Of a stretch of 64,000 nt of DNA, positions 14,860-23,276 are shown piece after piece. The notes beneath the pieces were generated by a model, which searched no databases, was not told where the DNA came from, and saw only the letters and a program-made list of their open reading frames with translations. Location: contig NZ_MDGK01000058.1 in the NCBI RefSeq assembly GCF_001870465.1, forward strand, positions 27,055 to 91,054, read 5' to 3'. Numbering within the stretch: position 1 is the stretch's first letter; each line of letters begins with the position of its first letter. Made by a program: the position numbers and the translations under genes. The stretch is from Pseudomonas extremorientalis (GTDB lineage: Bacteria > Pseudomonadota > Gammaproteobacteria > Pseudomonadales > Pseudomonadaceae).

Positions 14860-15396
14860 TTAACCGGCAAATCCGCCCTCGTCCAGAAAGGCACGTTCCT
14901 CATCCGTGGTCTCACGCGCCAACACCTCGTTTCGATGGGGAAAACGCCCGAATTGCTCGATGATGCGCGCATGTTCCTTGGCCCAATGGTAGGTGTTGGT
15001 ATCCAGTTGCCGGTTCAGGTCCAGGGAGCGCTGTTGATCGGCCGGGTCTTCCGAATGCTCGAACGGCAGGTAGCAGAACGCACGCAATGCCGGTTCGACC
15101 TGCCGGTCCAGCCCGGCGTCCACCATGCGCCGCGCATACAGCCGTGCGAGCGGGTCGGTGGCGAACATATGGGCGGTGCCCCGGTAGGCATTGCGCGGGT
15201 ACTGGTCGAGCAGGATCAGCAACGCCAGGGCACCGTGCGCCGAGTCCAGCCAGCTTTCCAGCTCACGCCGGGCGGCTTGCAGATGCGCGCTGTGGAAAGT
15301 GTCGCGGAAGCTGGCGTCGAAAGCAGCGTCCTTGGCAAACCAGCGCTTGGGGCCGGCGTGTTGCCAGAAGTCGATGACATCCTGCGGCGTCGTCAT
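14860..15396 (-). CDS. DUF924 family protein
   Basis: A 178-residue soluble helical protein that matches the DUF924 (transmembrane-free, TPR-like) family: 'VIDFWQHAGPKRWFAKDAAFDASFRDTF' at the start, 'LALLILLDQYPRNAYRGTAHMFATDPLA' in the middle and 'FCYLPFEHSEDPADQQRSL' after it. The last part, 'FGRFPHRNEVLARE', is a family hallmark. No biochemical role is established for the family. It is divergent from a DUF1624 membrane protein gene and convergent with nothing. Confidence 0.87.
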   Translation of the reverse strand: MTTPQDVIDFWQHAGPKRWFAKDAAFDASFRDTFHSAHLQAARRELESWLDSAHGALALLILLDQYPRNAYRGTAHMFATDPLARLYARRMVDAGLDRQVEPALRAFCYLPFEHSEDPADQQRSLDLNRQLDTNTYHWAKEHARIIEQFGRFPHRNEVLARETTDEERAFLDEGGFAG

Positions 15397-15489
15397 GGTG
15401 AGTACCTGGAAAAATGATTTAGCTGACGGTATCAGAATCCAATGTTATAGGATAACACTCCCTTACCACCCTGCCCTGTGATCACGCCC

Positions 15490-16644
15490 ATGACCGACGC
15501 TGTTCCCCTGCGCCAACGCCTGCTTTCCATCGACGCCCTGCGCGGCCTGGTGATCCTGTTCATGCTCCTCGACCATGTGCGCGAAACCTTCCTGCTGCAC
15601 CGCCAGGTCAGCGACCCGATGGCCATCGACAGCACCGAGCCCGCACTGTTTGCCAGCCGCACCCTCGCCCACCTGTGCGCGCCGGTGTTTGTGTTGCTCA
15701 CCGGGCTGTCGGCCTGGCTCTACGGCCAGAAGTACCAGGGCCGTCGCGATGTGTCGGCGTTCCTGTTCAAGCGTGGGCTGTTCCTGGTGGTGCTGGAGTT
15801 CACCCTGGTCAACTTCGCCTGGACCTTCCAACTGCCGCCCAGCGTGATCTATATGCAAGTCATCTGGGCGATTGGCGTGAGCATGATCGCCCTTGCGGCG
15901 CTGGTGTGGTTGCCGCGCCCGCTGCTGGTCGTGTTGGCGGTGGTGATCATTGCCGGGCACAACCTGCTGGATGGACTGCACTTCGAGGCCGGTTCGGCAC
16001 TGCATATTCCGTGGACAATCCTGCATGAGCGCAGTTGGATCGAAGTGGGCGCGTCGCTGCGCCTGCGCGTCACTTATCCGGTGCTACCGTGGATCGGCGT
16101 GATCGCCCTGGGCTACAGCCTCGGCCCCTGGTTTGCCAAAGACATGCAGCCGGCGCAGCGCCAGCGTTATCTGTGGCTGGGCGGTGCAAGTGCATTGATA
16201 GGGTTCGTGGTAGTGCGAGCGGTCAATGGGTATGGCGAAAAACCATGGCAAGCCTATGACAACGGCGTGCAAACCCTGATGAGCTTTTTCAACATCACCA
16301 AGTACCCGCCTTCGTTGTTGTTTCTGGCACTGACGCTGGGGATTGGGCTACTGCTGTTGCTGGCGTTCGAGAAGGCGGGAAGCAAGCGCTGGATCAGCAT
16401 GCTCGCCACCTTCGGTGCAGCGCCTATGTTCTTCTATCTGCTGCACCTGTACGTGCTGAAAATCCTCTACGTCACGTGTGTGGCACTGTTTGGCCTGACT
16501 CACGGCAACTACTTCGGCTTCGACGGCATGGGCGCCATTTGGCTGGTGGCGTTGCTGCTGCCGCTGGCGCTGTACGCGCCGGTACATTGGTTCGCCGGGC
16601 TCAAGGCCCGGCGCCGCGACCTGGTCTGGCTCAAGTACCTGTAG
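15490..16644 (+). CDS. DUF1624/HGSNAT-like acyltransferase-type membrane protein
   Basis: A 384-residue inner-membrane protein with about ten hydrophobic segments. The start 'LLSIDALRGLVILFMLLDHVRE' is the hallmark of the heparan-alpha-glucosaminide N-acetyltransferase/DUF1624 group and resembles membrane acyltransferases. 'YPVLPWIGVIALGYSLGPWF' lies in the second half. The bacterial members are thought to move acyl groups to envelope sugars, but the acceptor here is unknown. ATG 15490 is used; a GTG lies 12 bases earlier and neither has a clear ribosome site. Confidence 0.78.
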   Translation: MTDAVPLRQRLLSIDALRGLVILFMLLDHVRETFLLHRQVSDPMAIDSTEPALFASRTLAHLCAPVFVLLTGLSAWLYGQKYQGRRDVSAFLFKRGLFLVVLEFTLVNFAWTFQLPPSVIYMQVIWAIGVSMIALAALVWLPRPLLVVLAVVIIAGHNLLDGLHFEAGSALHIPWTILHERSWIEVGASLRLRVTYPVLPWIGVIALGYSLGPWFAKDMQPAQRQRYLWLGGASALIGFVVVRAVNGYGEKPWQAYDNGVQTLMSFFNITKYPPSLLFLALTLGIGLLLLLAFEKAGSKRWISMLATFGAAPMFFYLLHLYVLKILYVTCVALFGLTHGNYFGFDGMGAIWLVALLLPLALYAPVHWFAGLKARRRDLVWLKYL

Positions 16645-16683
16645 AAACTCGATCTATGCGTGAGTCGAGGTGACAAGATCCAT

Positions 16684-17292
16684 TCATGTTGCGACCAGAT
16701 GCGCATAAAACGCGTGAAACATGAAATACGCACACACCGCCAGCGCCAGGCCCATGCAACGGTTGAACACGGTAAACGCCGACGCCCCGTTGATCCGCCG
16801 TCCCAGCATTGCGCCAAGCAACGCATAGAGCCACGGCGCGCCAAACGCGCCAAAAGCCAGCAACGCCGACACCAGTGCAATCGACACCCCGGTGATATGC
16901 GCGGCCGGCAGCATGACGCTGGTGATCGGCAACACCGCCATGATGCCCTTGGGGTTGAGCAACTGGATCACCAAGCCGTTCCAGAACGTGAGGGTCTTGG
17001 CCGGTGCGGTAGAGACTTTTTCATCGACCACCGTGCGCGCGGTGAACACTTGATAAGCCAGGTACAAGGTGTACACGCCGCCAACCAACGAAACATAGGG
17101 CAACGCCACCTGGGAAATGATCGCCTCGCCGGTGTAGCCGAACAGCACGAACAACACCAGCATCGCGCAGCCCACGCCGATGAAAAACCCGGTGGAGCGC
17201 CGGAACTGACCGGTGAGCCCGGCGTTGAGGCCCATGAAATTCACGGGGCCGGGGCTGTACATGACGCTGAAGGCGTAGAGGAAGATGTCCAT
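16684..17292 (-). CDS. LysE/RhtB family amino acid exporter
   Basis: A 202-residue membrane protein of about six transmembrane segments. 'MYSPGPVNFMGLNAGLTGQFRRSTGFFIGVG' at residues 11-41 is the LysE family signature, and 'FWNGLVIQLLNPKGIMAVLP' near residue 105-125 is the second conserved block. It likely exports an amino acid or related metabolite by proton exchange. ATG 17292 has an AGGT ribosome site seven bases upstream. The gene stands alone. Confidence 0.85.
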   Translation of the reverse strand: MDIFLYAFSVMYSPGPVNFMGLNAGLTGQFRRSTGFFIGVGCAMLVLFVLFGYTGEAIISQVALPYVSLVGGVYTLYLAYQVFTARTVVDEKVSTAPAKTLTFWNGLVIQLLNPKGIMAVLPITSVMLPAAHITGVSIALVSALLAFGAFGAPWLYALLGAMLGRRINGASAFTVFNRCMGLALAVCAYFMFHAFYAHLVAT

Positions 17293-17377
17293 GGAAGACC
17301 TGCAGTAGAAAGAGTGTGGCGAGTCTACTGAGGGGAGATGGGGGGATTCTTGTATGTTTGTGGTTGGGCTGGATGGG

Positions 17378-17419
17378 GAGGCTGCGCATCGGAGCGGGAG
17401 CAAGCTCACTCGCCACAGG
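17378..17419. repeat. Degenerate REP-type repeat
   Basis: A diverged copy of the dispersed palindrome: 'GGCTGCGCATCGGAGCGGG' followed by 'CAAGCTCACTCGCCACAGG'. It lies between the LysE-family gene and the GFA-family gene. Confidence 0.55.
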
Positions 17420-17456
17420 TATAGTGTTTGCCGGATCCTTCAGGACAAAACCAGAC

Positions 17457-17843
17457 ATGGATGTATTCACCCAAGGCAGTTGCCTCTGCGGCGCAATCAC
17501 TTATCACGTTTCGACACCGCTCAAGGCCGTCACCCACTGCCACTGCAAAAAATGCCAGAAAGGGCATGGCGCTGCGTTCGCGACGTATGCCAGCGCGCGC
17601 CGATCAGAAGTGACGATCCGGGCTGTGCGTGACACGCTGAAAAGCTATGAATCTTCGCCAGGTATCACCCGTCAATTCTGCTCGGAATGTGGTTCATCGC
17701 TGTTCTGGAGCGACGCTGAAGGAAAGTATCCAGAGTGGATTTCGATTGCGCTGGGCACGCTCGATACCCCCTTCAAGGTAAAGAACCAGGCGCACAGTTG
17801 CATTGAGTCCAAGGCACCCTGGCTTGGTGGACAGTTCCTTTGA
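17457..17843 (+). CDS. GFA-family zinc-binding protein
   Basis: A 128-residue soluble protein of the glutathione-dependent formaldehyde-activating enzyme (GFA) family. The zinc ligands are in place: 'GSCLCGAI' (Cys9, Cys11), 'HCHCKKCQKGHG' (Cys28, Cys30, Cys33) and 'FCSECGSSLFW' further on. Family members bind zinc and sometimes glutathione, and many are of unknown function. The TGA stop overlaps the start of the next gene, a GNAT acetyltransferase, which suggests a two-gene operon. Confidence 0.87.
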   Translation: MDVFTQGSCLCGAITYHVSTPLKAVTHCHCKKCQKGHGAAFATYASARRSEVTIRAVRDTLKSYESSPGITRQFCSECGSSLFWSDAEGKYPEWISIALGTLDTPFKVKNQAHSCIESKAPWLGGQFL

Positions 17844-18298
17844 GTCCGCTCAACGCAAACGTCTCGATACGCAAACTGGAGCAACTCCCGGCGCAGATCC
17901 GAGCCCTCGAAGCGCAGGCAGTCGCCGAAGGCTTCCGGTTCCTGACACGATTGATCACGGAGTGGGAAGACGGCTCCAATCGATTTGATCGGCCGGGTGA
18001 ATGCTTTCTGGGAATGTTTTGTGACGGGCGGTTGATCGCCGTCGGTGGTCTTTCTTGTGATCTCGTCGCGGGATCAGGGGTTGGACGGCTTCGCCGGGTA
18101 TACGTAGAACGTACTTACCGTGGGCGACAGGCTGGTAAGGCCTTGGTGGTGCAACTGCTGGAAAATGCTGCCGTGCATTTTCACAAAGTACGTCTGTCCA
18201 CCGACACATCGGAGGCCGCAGCTTTTTATGTTCGATGCGGTTTTGATCAGGTGGCTGATGACACCGCCACCCACGTAAAAAGCTTGAAAAACGGCTGA
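17840..18298 (+). CDS. GNAT family N-acetyltransferase
   Basis: A 152-residue GNAT protein translated from a TTG that overlaps the stop codon of the GFA gene. The acetyl-CoA loop is 'RTYRGRQAGKALV' near residues 91-103, with 'LRRVYVE' before it and 'AAAFYVRCGFDQV' as motif B. The substrate is unknown. The tight overlap suggests coupled translation; no other start with a better ribosome site is present at the right place. Confidence 0.8.
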   Translation: MSPLNANVSIRKLEQLPAQIRALEAQAVAEGFRFLTRLITEWEDGSNRFDRPGECFLGMFCDGRLIAVGGLSCDLVAGSGVGRLRRVYVERTYRGRQAGKALVVQLLENAAVHFHKVRLSTDTSEAAAFYVRCGFDQVADDTATHVKSLKNG

Positions 18299-18400
18299 AA
18301 CGGATGCTGCCGGCTGCGCAACACACAATAAAAATGGGGATCGTCGAGCTTCAGCGAGGCTACGATGGAGGTGTGTCAGCGGCATCTCTATCGGCAGTGC

Positions 18401-18442
18401 CGCCGTCATCGCGGCCTCGCTGGGGCTCGACGGCTCCCACAG
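18401..18442. repeat. Dispersed repeat, 'gcggcctcgctggggctcgac' type
   Basis: The stretch 'gtcatcgcggcctcgctgg' followed by 'ggctcgacggctcccacag' is a common short intergenic element in P. fluorescens genomes, related in its 'ctcccacag' end to the other repeats here. It lies between the GNAT gene and the convergent OprD-type porin gene and may help end transcription. Confidence 0.5.
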
Positions 18443-18468
18443 TGGGTTTTGCAGTGCTTGAAAGGTCG

Positions 18469-19788
18469 TTACATCAACGGAATCGAATAACTCACGAACA
18501 CCCGATTCTGATCCTGGTCCCGCGCCACTTCACTGCGCGACACACCGTTGCGCCAGCCGAACCCGACGTTCTTGAACGTGCCGCTCTGCACCACGTAATC
18601 CAGCGAGATATCGCGCTCCCACTCGCTGGCATCGTTGCCGCTGGCAGTGAGAATGTGCTCGCCCTTCAAGTACATCACCGACGCCTTCAGGCCCGGCACG
18701 CCAAGCGAGGCAAAGTCATAGGCGTATTGGGCAAAGGCCGTGCGTTCGCCGGCCTGGATGAAGGTCTGCACGGTACGGTCGGTGTAGAGGTACAGGCTGG
18801 AACCGCCCTCCCCTTTGTTGACCAGGCCGCCCTGGTTGAGTTGGGCGAAGTTGCTGTCATCCGAGACTTGCTGGTAACCGGCGGTGATCGCGTGCGGGCC
18901 CAGAGAGTAGATGAACGCTGCGCTCCAGGTGTTGTTGTCGATTTCACCCGTGCCGTTCTTGGTATAGCCGCCGAGCTTGTAGCCTTCGGCACGGCCGGCG
19001 ACGCTGCTGTTCTTGCCGTCGGAGGTGGTCTTGAAGTAGCGCAGGTCAGTTTTCAATAAGCCGTAGTCGCCCAGGGGCAATACATGGATCAAACCGGCGA
19101 AGTGCTGTTGGTAATAGTCTTCGAGATTGGCGTAGTAGTACTGGACCAACAGGTCCTTGGTCACCTGGTAATCGGCACCGGCGTAGTTGAATTTATTGCT
19201 TTCCTGGGTGCCACCGGCCGCCGCCAGGCCGCTGCGGTCGCTGGAACCACGGCCGGTGGTGTGCTGCAGTTGGCCGCCGATCAAGGTCAGGTTATCGATG
19301 TCCTTGCTGGTGATCTGCCCGCCTTCGAACGACTGCGGCAACAGGCGCCCGTCGTTGCTCACCAGGATCGGCAGGTTCGGGCGCAGGTAGCCGTAGCGCA
19401 GTTCGCTCTTGGCGAAACGCGCCTTGGCCGTCGCGCCGCCACGGGCCCAGGTGTCGGCGGCCTTGCCGTCGTCGGTGGGGATCATCGAACTGCCCACATG
19501 ACGGCCGGCGCCACTGTCGAGGGTGACGCCGAGCATGCCCACGGCATCCAGGCCGAAGCCGACAGTGCCGTCGGTAAAGCCCGACTGGTAGTTGAGGATA
19601 AATGCCTGGCCCCACTCTTCGGTCTTCGACGGTGCGGCGGCGCCGTCACGGTTGTCGTTGTTGAAGTAGAAGTTGCGCAGGCTCAAGTTGGCTTTGCTGT
19701 CACTCAGAAAATCAGCCGAGGCCAGGGGGCTCAGGGCAATGCCCAGGCCGCCGGTCAACACGCTTAACACATGCAAAGTGGCTTTCAT
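18469..19788 (-). CDS. OprD-family outer membrane porin
   Basis: A 439-residue outer membrane channel: signal peptide 1-25 ('LGIALSPLASA'), then the OprD opening 'DFLSDSKANLSLRNFYFNNDNRDG', internal repeats of aromatic-rich beta strands ('DLLVQYYYANLEDYYQQHFAGL', 'HAITAGYQQVSDDSNFAQLNQGG') and a C-terminal strand ending 'VFVSYSIPLM'. OprD porins are substrate-selective for small carboxylates and amino acids. ATG 19788 has a GAGG ribosome site; it lies 7 bases after the phosphodiesterase gene and is the last gene of the LacI-controlled ABC operon, so it should bring the same nutrient across the outer membrane. Confidence 0.9.
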   Translation of the reverse strand: MKATLHVLSVLTGGLGIALSPLASADFLSDSKANLSLRNFYFNNDNRDGAAAPSKTEEWGQAFILNYQSGFTDGTVGFGLDAVGMLGVTLDSGAGRHVGSSMIPTDDGKAADTWARGGATAKARFAKSELRYGYLRPNLPILVSNDGRLLPQSFEGGQITSKDIDNLTLIGGQLQHTTGRGSSDRSGLAAAGGTQESNKFNYAGADYQVTKDLLVQYYYANLEDYYQQHFAGLIHVLPLGDYGLLKTDLRYFKTTSDGKNSSVAGRAEGYKLGGYTKNGTGEIDNNTWSAAFIYSLGPHAITAGYQQVSDDSNFAQLNQGGLVNKGEGGSSLYLYTDRTVQTFIQAGERTAFAQYAYDFASLGVPGLKASVMYLKGEHILTASGNDASEWERDISLDYVVQSGTFKNVGFGWRNGVSRSEVARDQDQNRVFVSYSIPLM

Positions 19789-19795
19789 CACAACC

Positions 19796-20629
19796 TCAGT
19801 CAATTAATCCATGGGCGTCATAGAACGGATACGGCCCCGGGTACTCCCCGAACACGCCGTTGTGGCTGATCAAACCCTGCTGCACGTCCCAGCGATGCAA
19901 CAGATAGCCCGCCGGCTCCAGGTTGAAATGCGCGGGCGCCGCTTCTTGCAAATCCAGCACGATCTGGTGGGAGGTGCCGGGGCACACACAACTCAGGCTG
20001 CCACCGAAACGCCGCTGCATCGGCCGGTGCAGATGGCCGCACAGCAAGCGCTCCACTTGCGGATGGCGGGCAACGACTTGCTCCAGGGCGCTGGCATTGA
20101 TGAAGGGTTCGCGGTCCATGTGGCCGATGCCACTGATGAACGGCGGGTGATGCAGGATCAGCAGCGTCGGTGCATCCGGGCGCAACGCCAGTTGCTCGTC
20201 CAGCCAGTGCAATTGGCTATCGAGCAACTGGCCGCCGTGGCCGCCAGGAATGGTCGAGTCAAGGCCGATCAGGCGCAGTGGATGGTCGTCGACCACCCAG
20301 TCCAGCGGGCCCTCGGCCGACAACGGCAGATACGCGTGATCACGAAATGCTTCCAGTAACGGCCCACGGCTGTCGTGATTGCCCGGCACCAGGTAGCACG
20401 GCATGTGCAGGCGCGCGAGTTCGGGGTGCAGCACGGCGTATTCATCGGCGCGGCCGAAGTCCACCAGGTCACCGCTGATGACCACGATATCGGGCCGTGG
20501 GTGGCTGGCGTTCAAGTGGTCGACGGCGCGGCGCAGTGCGCCTAACGTATCGACAACCCCGTAAGTGAGACGCTGGCCGGCTTTAAGGTGCAGGTCGCTG
20601 ATCTGCGCGACGAGAAACGGACGATTCAC
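19796..20629 (-). CDS. GpdQ-like glycerophosphodiesterase (calcineurin-type metallophosphoesterase)
   Basis: A 277-residue cytoplasmic binuclear metallohydrolase. Metal ligands appear in order: 'AQISDLHL' (Asp12, His14), 'VISGDLVDFGRADEY' (Asp), 'VPGNHDSRG' (Asn, His), 'LILHHPPF' (His) and 'LLCGHLHRPM' (His, His). The stretch 'ADEYAVL...LHMPCYLVPGNHD' and the spacing resemble Klebsiella GpdQ, a glycerophosphodiesterase, more than the cAMP enzyme CpdA. It starts with GTG nine bases after the ABC ATPase gene and precedes an OprD porin, which suggests that the imported substrate is a phosphodiester that is cleaved in the cell. Confidence 0.82.
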   Translation of the reverse strand: MNRPFLVAQISDLHLKAGQRLTYGVVDTLGALRRAVDHLNASHPRPDIVVISGDLVDFGRADEYAVLHPELARLHMPCYLVPGNHDSRGPLLEAFRDHAYLPLSAEGPLDWVVDDHPLRLIGLDSTIPGGHGGQLLDSQLHWLDEQLALRPDAPTLLILHHPPFISGIGHMDREPFINASALEQVVARHPQVERLLCGHLHRPMQRRFGGSLSCVCPGTSHQIVLDLQEAAPAHFNLEPAGYLLHRWDVQQGLISHNGVFGEYPGPYPFYDAHGLID

Positions 20630-20638
20630 GATAGAGTC

Positions 20639-21670
20639 TCAAGCATTCAGGGTGAACAACATGTGCGGCGCGATCGCCAGGGCAATCGGTGCGCCGACGG
20701 CGTACAGCTGGTTGTCGCTGCTGTCGACCAGCAGCGGTTGCGGGCCGCCCACATCCACCAGCAGGCGGCTTTGCGCGCCTTGGAAGAACTGCGCCAGCAG
20801 GTGGCCGTGCAAGTGCCCTTCGCTCTCCATCACCCTCAGGTGTTCGGGGCGGCAATAGACGGTGCTGGGCAGGTTGACGTCCTGCCACGGCAACTCGCCG
20901 CCACAGACTTTCAAACCATGGGCCGATGGCTCGAGCACGGCAAAGGCATTGAGGTTGCCGACAAAGCCCGCGACGAAGGCATTGGCCGGTTTCTGGTAGA
21001 TGTCACGCGGACTGGCCAATTGCGCGACACGTCCGTGCTCCATCACCAGGATGCGGTCGCCCAGGGCCATGGCTTCGCCCTGGTCGTGGGTGACGAACAC
21101 CGAGGTGATGCCCAGGCCGCGCAGCAACTCATTCAGCTCGCTGCGCAGGCGTTCGCGCAGTTGCGCATCCAGGGCGGCCAGCGGTTCGTCCAGCAGCAAC
21201 ACTTTCGGGCGCGGCGCCAACGCACGCGCCAAGGCCACGCGCTGGCGCTGGCCGCCGGAGAGCTCATGGATGCTGCGTTTGCCGTGGTGCTGCAAGCCCA
21301 CCAGTTCCAGCAACTCGTCGCAGCGCTGGTTACGCTCCACCACCGACATACCGCGAATCTTCAAGCCATAAACGATATTCCCGGCCACATCCAGGTTGGG
21401 AAACAGCGCGTAATTCTGGAACACCATGCCCACATCGCGGCGTTCGATGGGCAGGCGCGTCACGTCCTGGTCGCCGAACCACACCTGGCCCACATCCGGG
21501 CGTTCGAGGCCGGCGATCAGGCGCAAGGTGGTGGTTTTGCCACAGCCGGACGGACCGAGAATGGCCAGGGTTTCGCCGCCTTCGACGGTCAGGTTCAAGT
21601 CATGCACGGCCACGGTGCCGTCGGCGAACGCCTTGCGACAGCCTTGCAGGCGGATAGTGATAGCGGTCAT
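20639..21670 (-). CDS. ABC transporter ATP-binding protein (iron/polyamine/phosphonate importer type)
   Basis: A 343-residue ATPase: Walker A 'GPSGCGKTTT' near 39-48, Q-loop 'GMVFQNYALFPNLDVAGNIVYGL', signature 'LSGGQRQRVALARAL', Walker B 'LLLDEPLAALDAQLR', H-loop 'VFVTHDQGEAMAL'. A C-terminal TOBE-like regulatory domain (~240-343) follows. The type is that of PotA/FbpC/UgpC importers. It overlaps the second permease gene by four bases and forms the energy module of the operon. Confidence 0.9.
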   Translation of the reverse strand: MTAITIRLQGCRKAFADGTVAVHDLNLTVEGGETLAILGPSGCGKTTTLRLIAGLERPDVGQVWFGDQDVTRLPIERRDVGMVFQNYALFPNLDVAGNIVYGLKIRGMSVVERNQRCDELLELVGLQHHGKRSIHELSGGQRQRVALARALAPRPKVLLLDEPLAALDAQLRERLRSELNELLRGLGITSVFVTHDQGEAMALGDRILVMEHGRVAQLASPRDIYQKPANAFVAGFVGNLNAFAVLEPSAHGLKVCGGELPWQDVNLPSTVYCRPEHLRVMESEGHLHGHLLAQFFQGAQSRLLVDVGGPQPLLVDSSDNQLYAVGAPIALAIAPHMLFTLNA

Positions 21671-22461
21671 CGACGCTCTCCACGGGACAAACGGGCACTG
21701 ATGGCCTGCAGCGCAATCAACAGCGGCACGATCATCAGCAAAAAGATAAGGGTGTAGGCGCTGGCGATTTCCAGGCGCGCCGAGGCGTAGCTGTCGGCCA
21801 GGCCCACGGGCAAGGTCTTGGTCATCGGCGTGTGGAGCATCCAGGTCAGGTTGAATTCACCCAGGGACAAGGTGACGACCATCAGCACACCGGCCAGGAT
21901 CCCGGCCCGGCAGTTGGGCACCACCACGCTGAAAAAGCGCTTGATCGGACCGGCCCCCAGGCTGGCCGCCGCTTCCTCCAGCACCGGCAGTTGCTGGCGC
22001 TGCATCACCGCCATCACCGGGCGTACCAGGAACGGCAGGGTGAACAGCACATGGCCGACCAGGATGAACAGCCAACTGCTGCGAAAACTGCCGAATTGGC
22101 CGTAGGTCAACAGCAACGCCAACGCACTGGCCAACCCCGGCATGGCCACCGGCAGCACCATCAACTCTTCAAAGGCGCGGCTGAAGCGGTTGTTCATGCG
22201 CACCAAGGCGTAGGCCGCCGGCACGCCAATCACGCAGACGCACACCGCGCAGGCCAGCGCCAGTTGCAGCGACAACCACACGGTGGGCGAATATGCCTGC
22301 CACACCTGCACCAGCCAATCGAAGGTCAAGCCACTGGACAGGCCGACGAAGAAATTGCGGGTCAGCCCGGCCAGCAGCGACATCAGCACCGGCACCAGCA
22401 TGAAGGCGCACACCACCAGGGTGAACAGCAGTTGCAACACAAACAGTGATGAGCGCTTCAC
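21667..22461 (-). CDS. ABC transporter permease (PotC/PhnV-type)
   Basis: A 264-residue inner-membrane protein with six predicted transmembrane segments. The cytoplasmic EAA loop is 'EEAAASLGAGPIKRFFSVVVPNC', the ATPase contact site. The start is a GTG at 22461 that overlaps the TGA of the first permease by four bases; the longer open frame upstream is only a shadow of that gene. The end overlaps the ATPase gene by four bases, so all three are translationally coupled. Confidence 0.87.
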   Translation of the reverse strand: MKRSSLFVLQLLFTLVVCAFMLVPVLMSLLAGLTRNFFVGLSSGLTFDWLVQVWQAYSPTVWLSLQLALACAVCVCVIGVPAAYALVRMNNRFSRAFEELMVLPVAMPGLASALALLLTYGQFGSFRSSWLFILVGHVLFTLPFLVRPVMAVMQRQQLPVLEEAAASLGAGPIKRFFSVVVPNCRAGILAGVLMVVTLSLGEFNLTWMLHTPMTKTLPVGLADSYASARLEIASAYTLIFLLMIVPLLIALQAISARLSRGERR

Positions 22462-23276
22462 AGCACAGTCCCCGAATTTTTCACCAGCCGTCGCGTGAGC
22501 AGCAGCACGGCCCAGGTCACCGCGCCAAGCACCACCGACAGTGCGGCCGCCACGGCGAAGTTGGCGTAGTTGGTGAACACGTTGTAGATGGCCACCGGGG
22601 TGACGTTCAGACGCGTGCCCAAGGTAAAGGCGGTGCCGAAGGCGCCCATGGAGGTGGCGAAACAGATCGCCCCGCAGGAGGCCAGCGCCGGCGCCAGGCC
22701 TGGCACGATCACATCGCACACCACTCGCCAATGCCCGGCGCCCAGGGAATGGGCGGCTTCTTCCAGGCTGCGGTCGAGGCTCTCGCATGCCGCCATTACC
22801 GTGAGGATCACCCGTGGGATCGAGAAATACAGGTAGCCCACGAACAGCCCCGCCAGCGAGTAGGCGAAGATCCAGCGCTCACCGGCCAATTGCAGGCCCA
22901 GTGAGGCGAGCAGGCCTTGACGGCCAGCCAGCAGAATCACCAGGAAACCCACCACCACGCCGGGAAACGCCAGGGGAAACGTGAGCAATGCCACCAGCGC
23001 CGAACGCCCGAAAAACTGCTGCCGGGCGAGGAACACCCCGCTGATGCCGCCGATCAGCAGCGCCACCAGTGTCACCACCACCGCCAGCAGCAGGGTTTGC
23101 CCAAGGCTGCCCAGGTACTGCGCACTGCTGAGCACCTGCCAGTAGCCGCTGCCATGGCTGTCGCGGCTCTCGGCACCGAGCACCATCAGGTGCGCCAGCG
23201 GCAGCAGCCAGAACGCGAGCAGCACCGCAAAGGCCGGGGCCAGCGCCCAGGCTGCGTGTCTTGCCGATGCGGCCAC
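22458..23276 (-). CDS. ABC transporter permease (PotB/PhnU-type)
   Basis: A 272-residue inner-membrane protein with about six transmembrane segments and an EAA loop 'EEAAHSLGAGHWRVVCDVIVPGLAPALASC'. It starts with GTG directly after the TAA of the binding protein gene, with GAGGTCA as ribosome site inside that gene's end. It pairs with the following permease to form the channel. Confidence 0.87.
   Translation of the reverse strand: MAASARHAAWALAPAFAVLLAFWLLPLAHLMVLGAESRDSHGSGYWQVLSSAQYLGSLGQTLLLAVVVTLVALLIGGISGVFLARQQFFGRSALVALLTFPLAFPGVVVGFLVILLAGRQGLLASLGLQLAGERWIFAYSLAGLFVGYLYFSIPRVILTVMAACESLDRSLEEAAHSLGAGHWRVVCDVIVPGLAPALASCGAICFATSMGAFGTAFTLGTRLNVTPVAIYNVFTNYANFAVAAALSVVLGAVTWAVLLLTRRLVKNSGTVL

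Noticed and set aside
22462..22788. An N-terminal extension of the second ABC permease
   Set aside because: The added ~109 residues are rich in Arg, Gly and His and are an out-of-frame reading of the first permease; the GTG at 22461 in the GTGA overlap is the real start.
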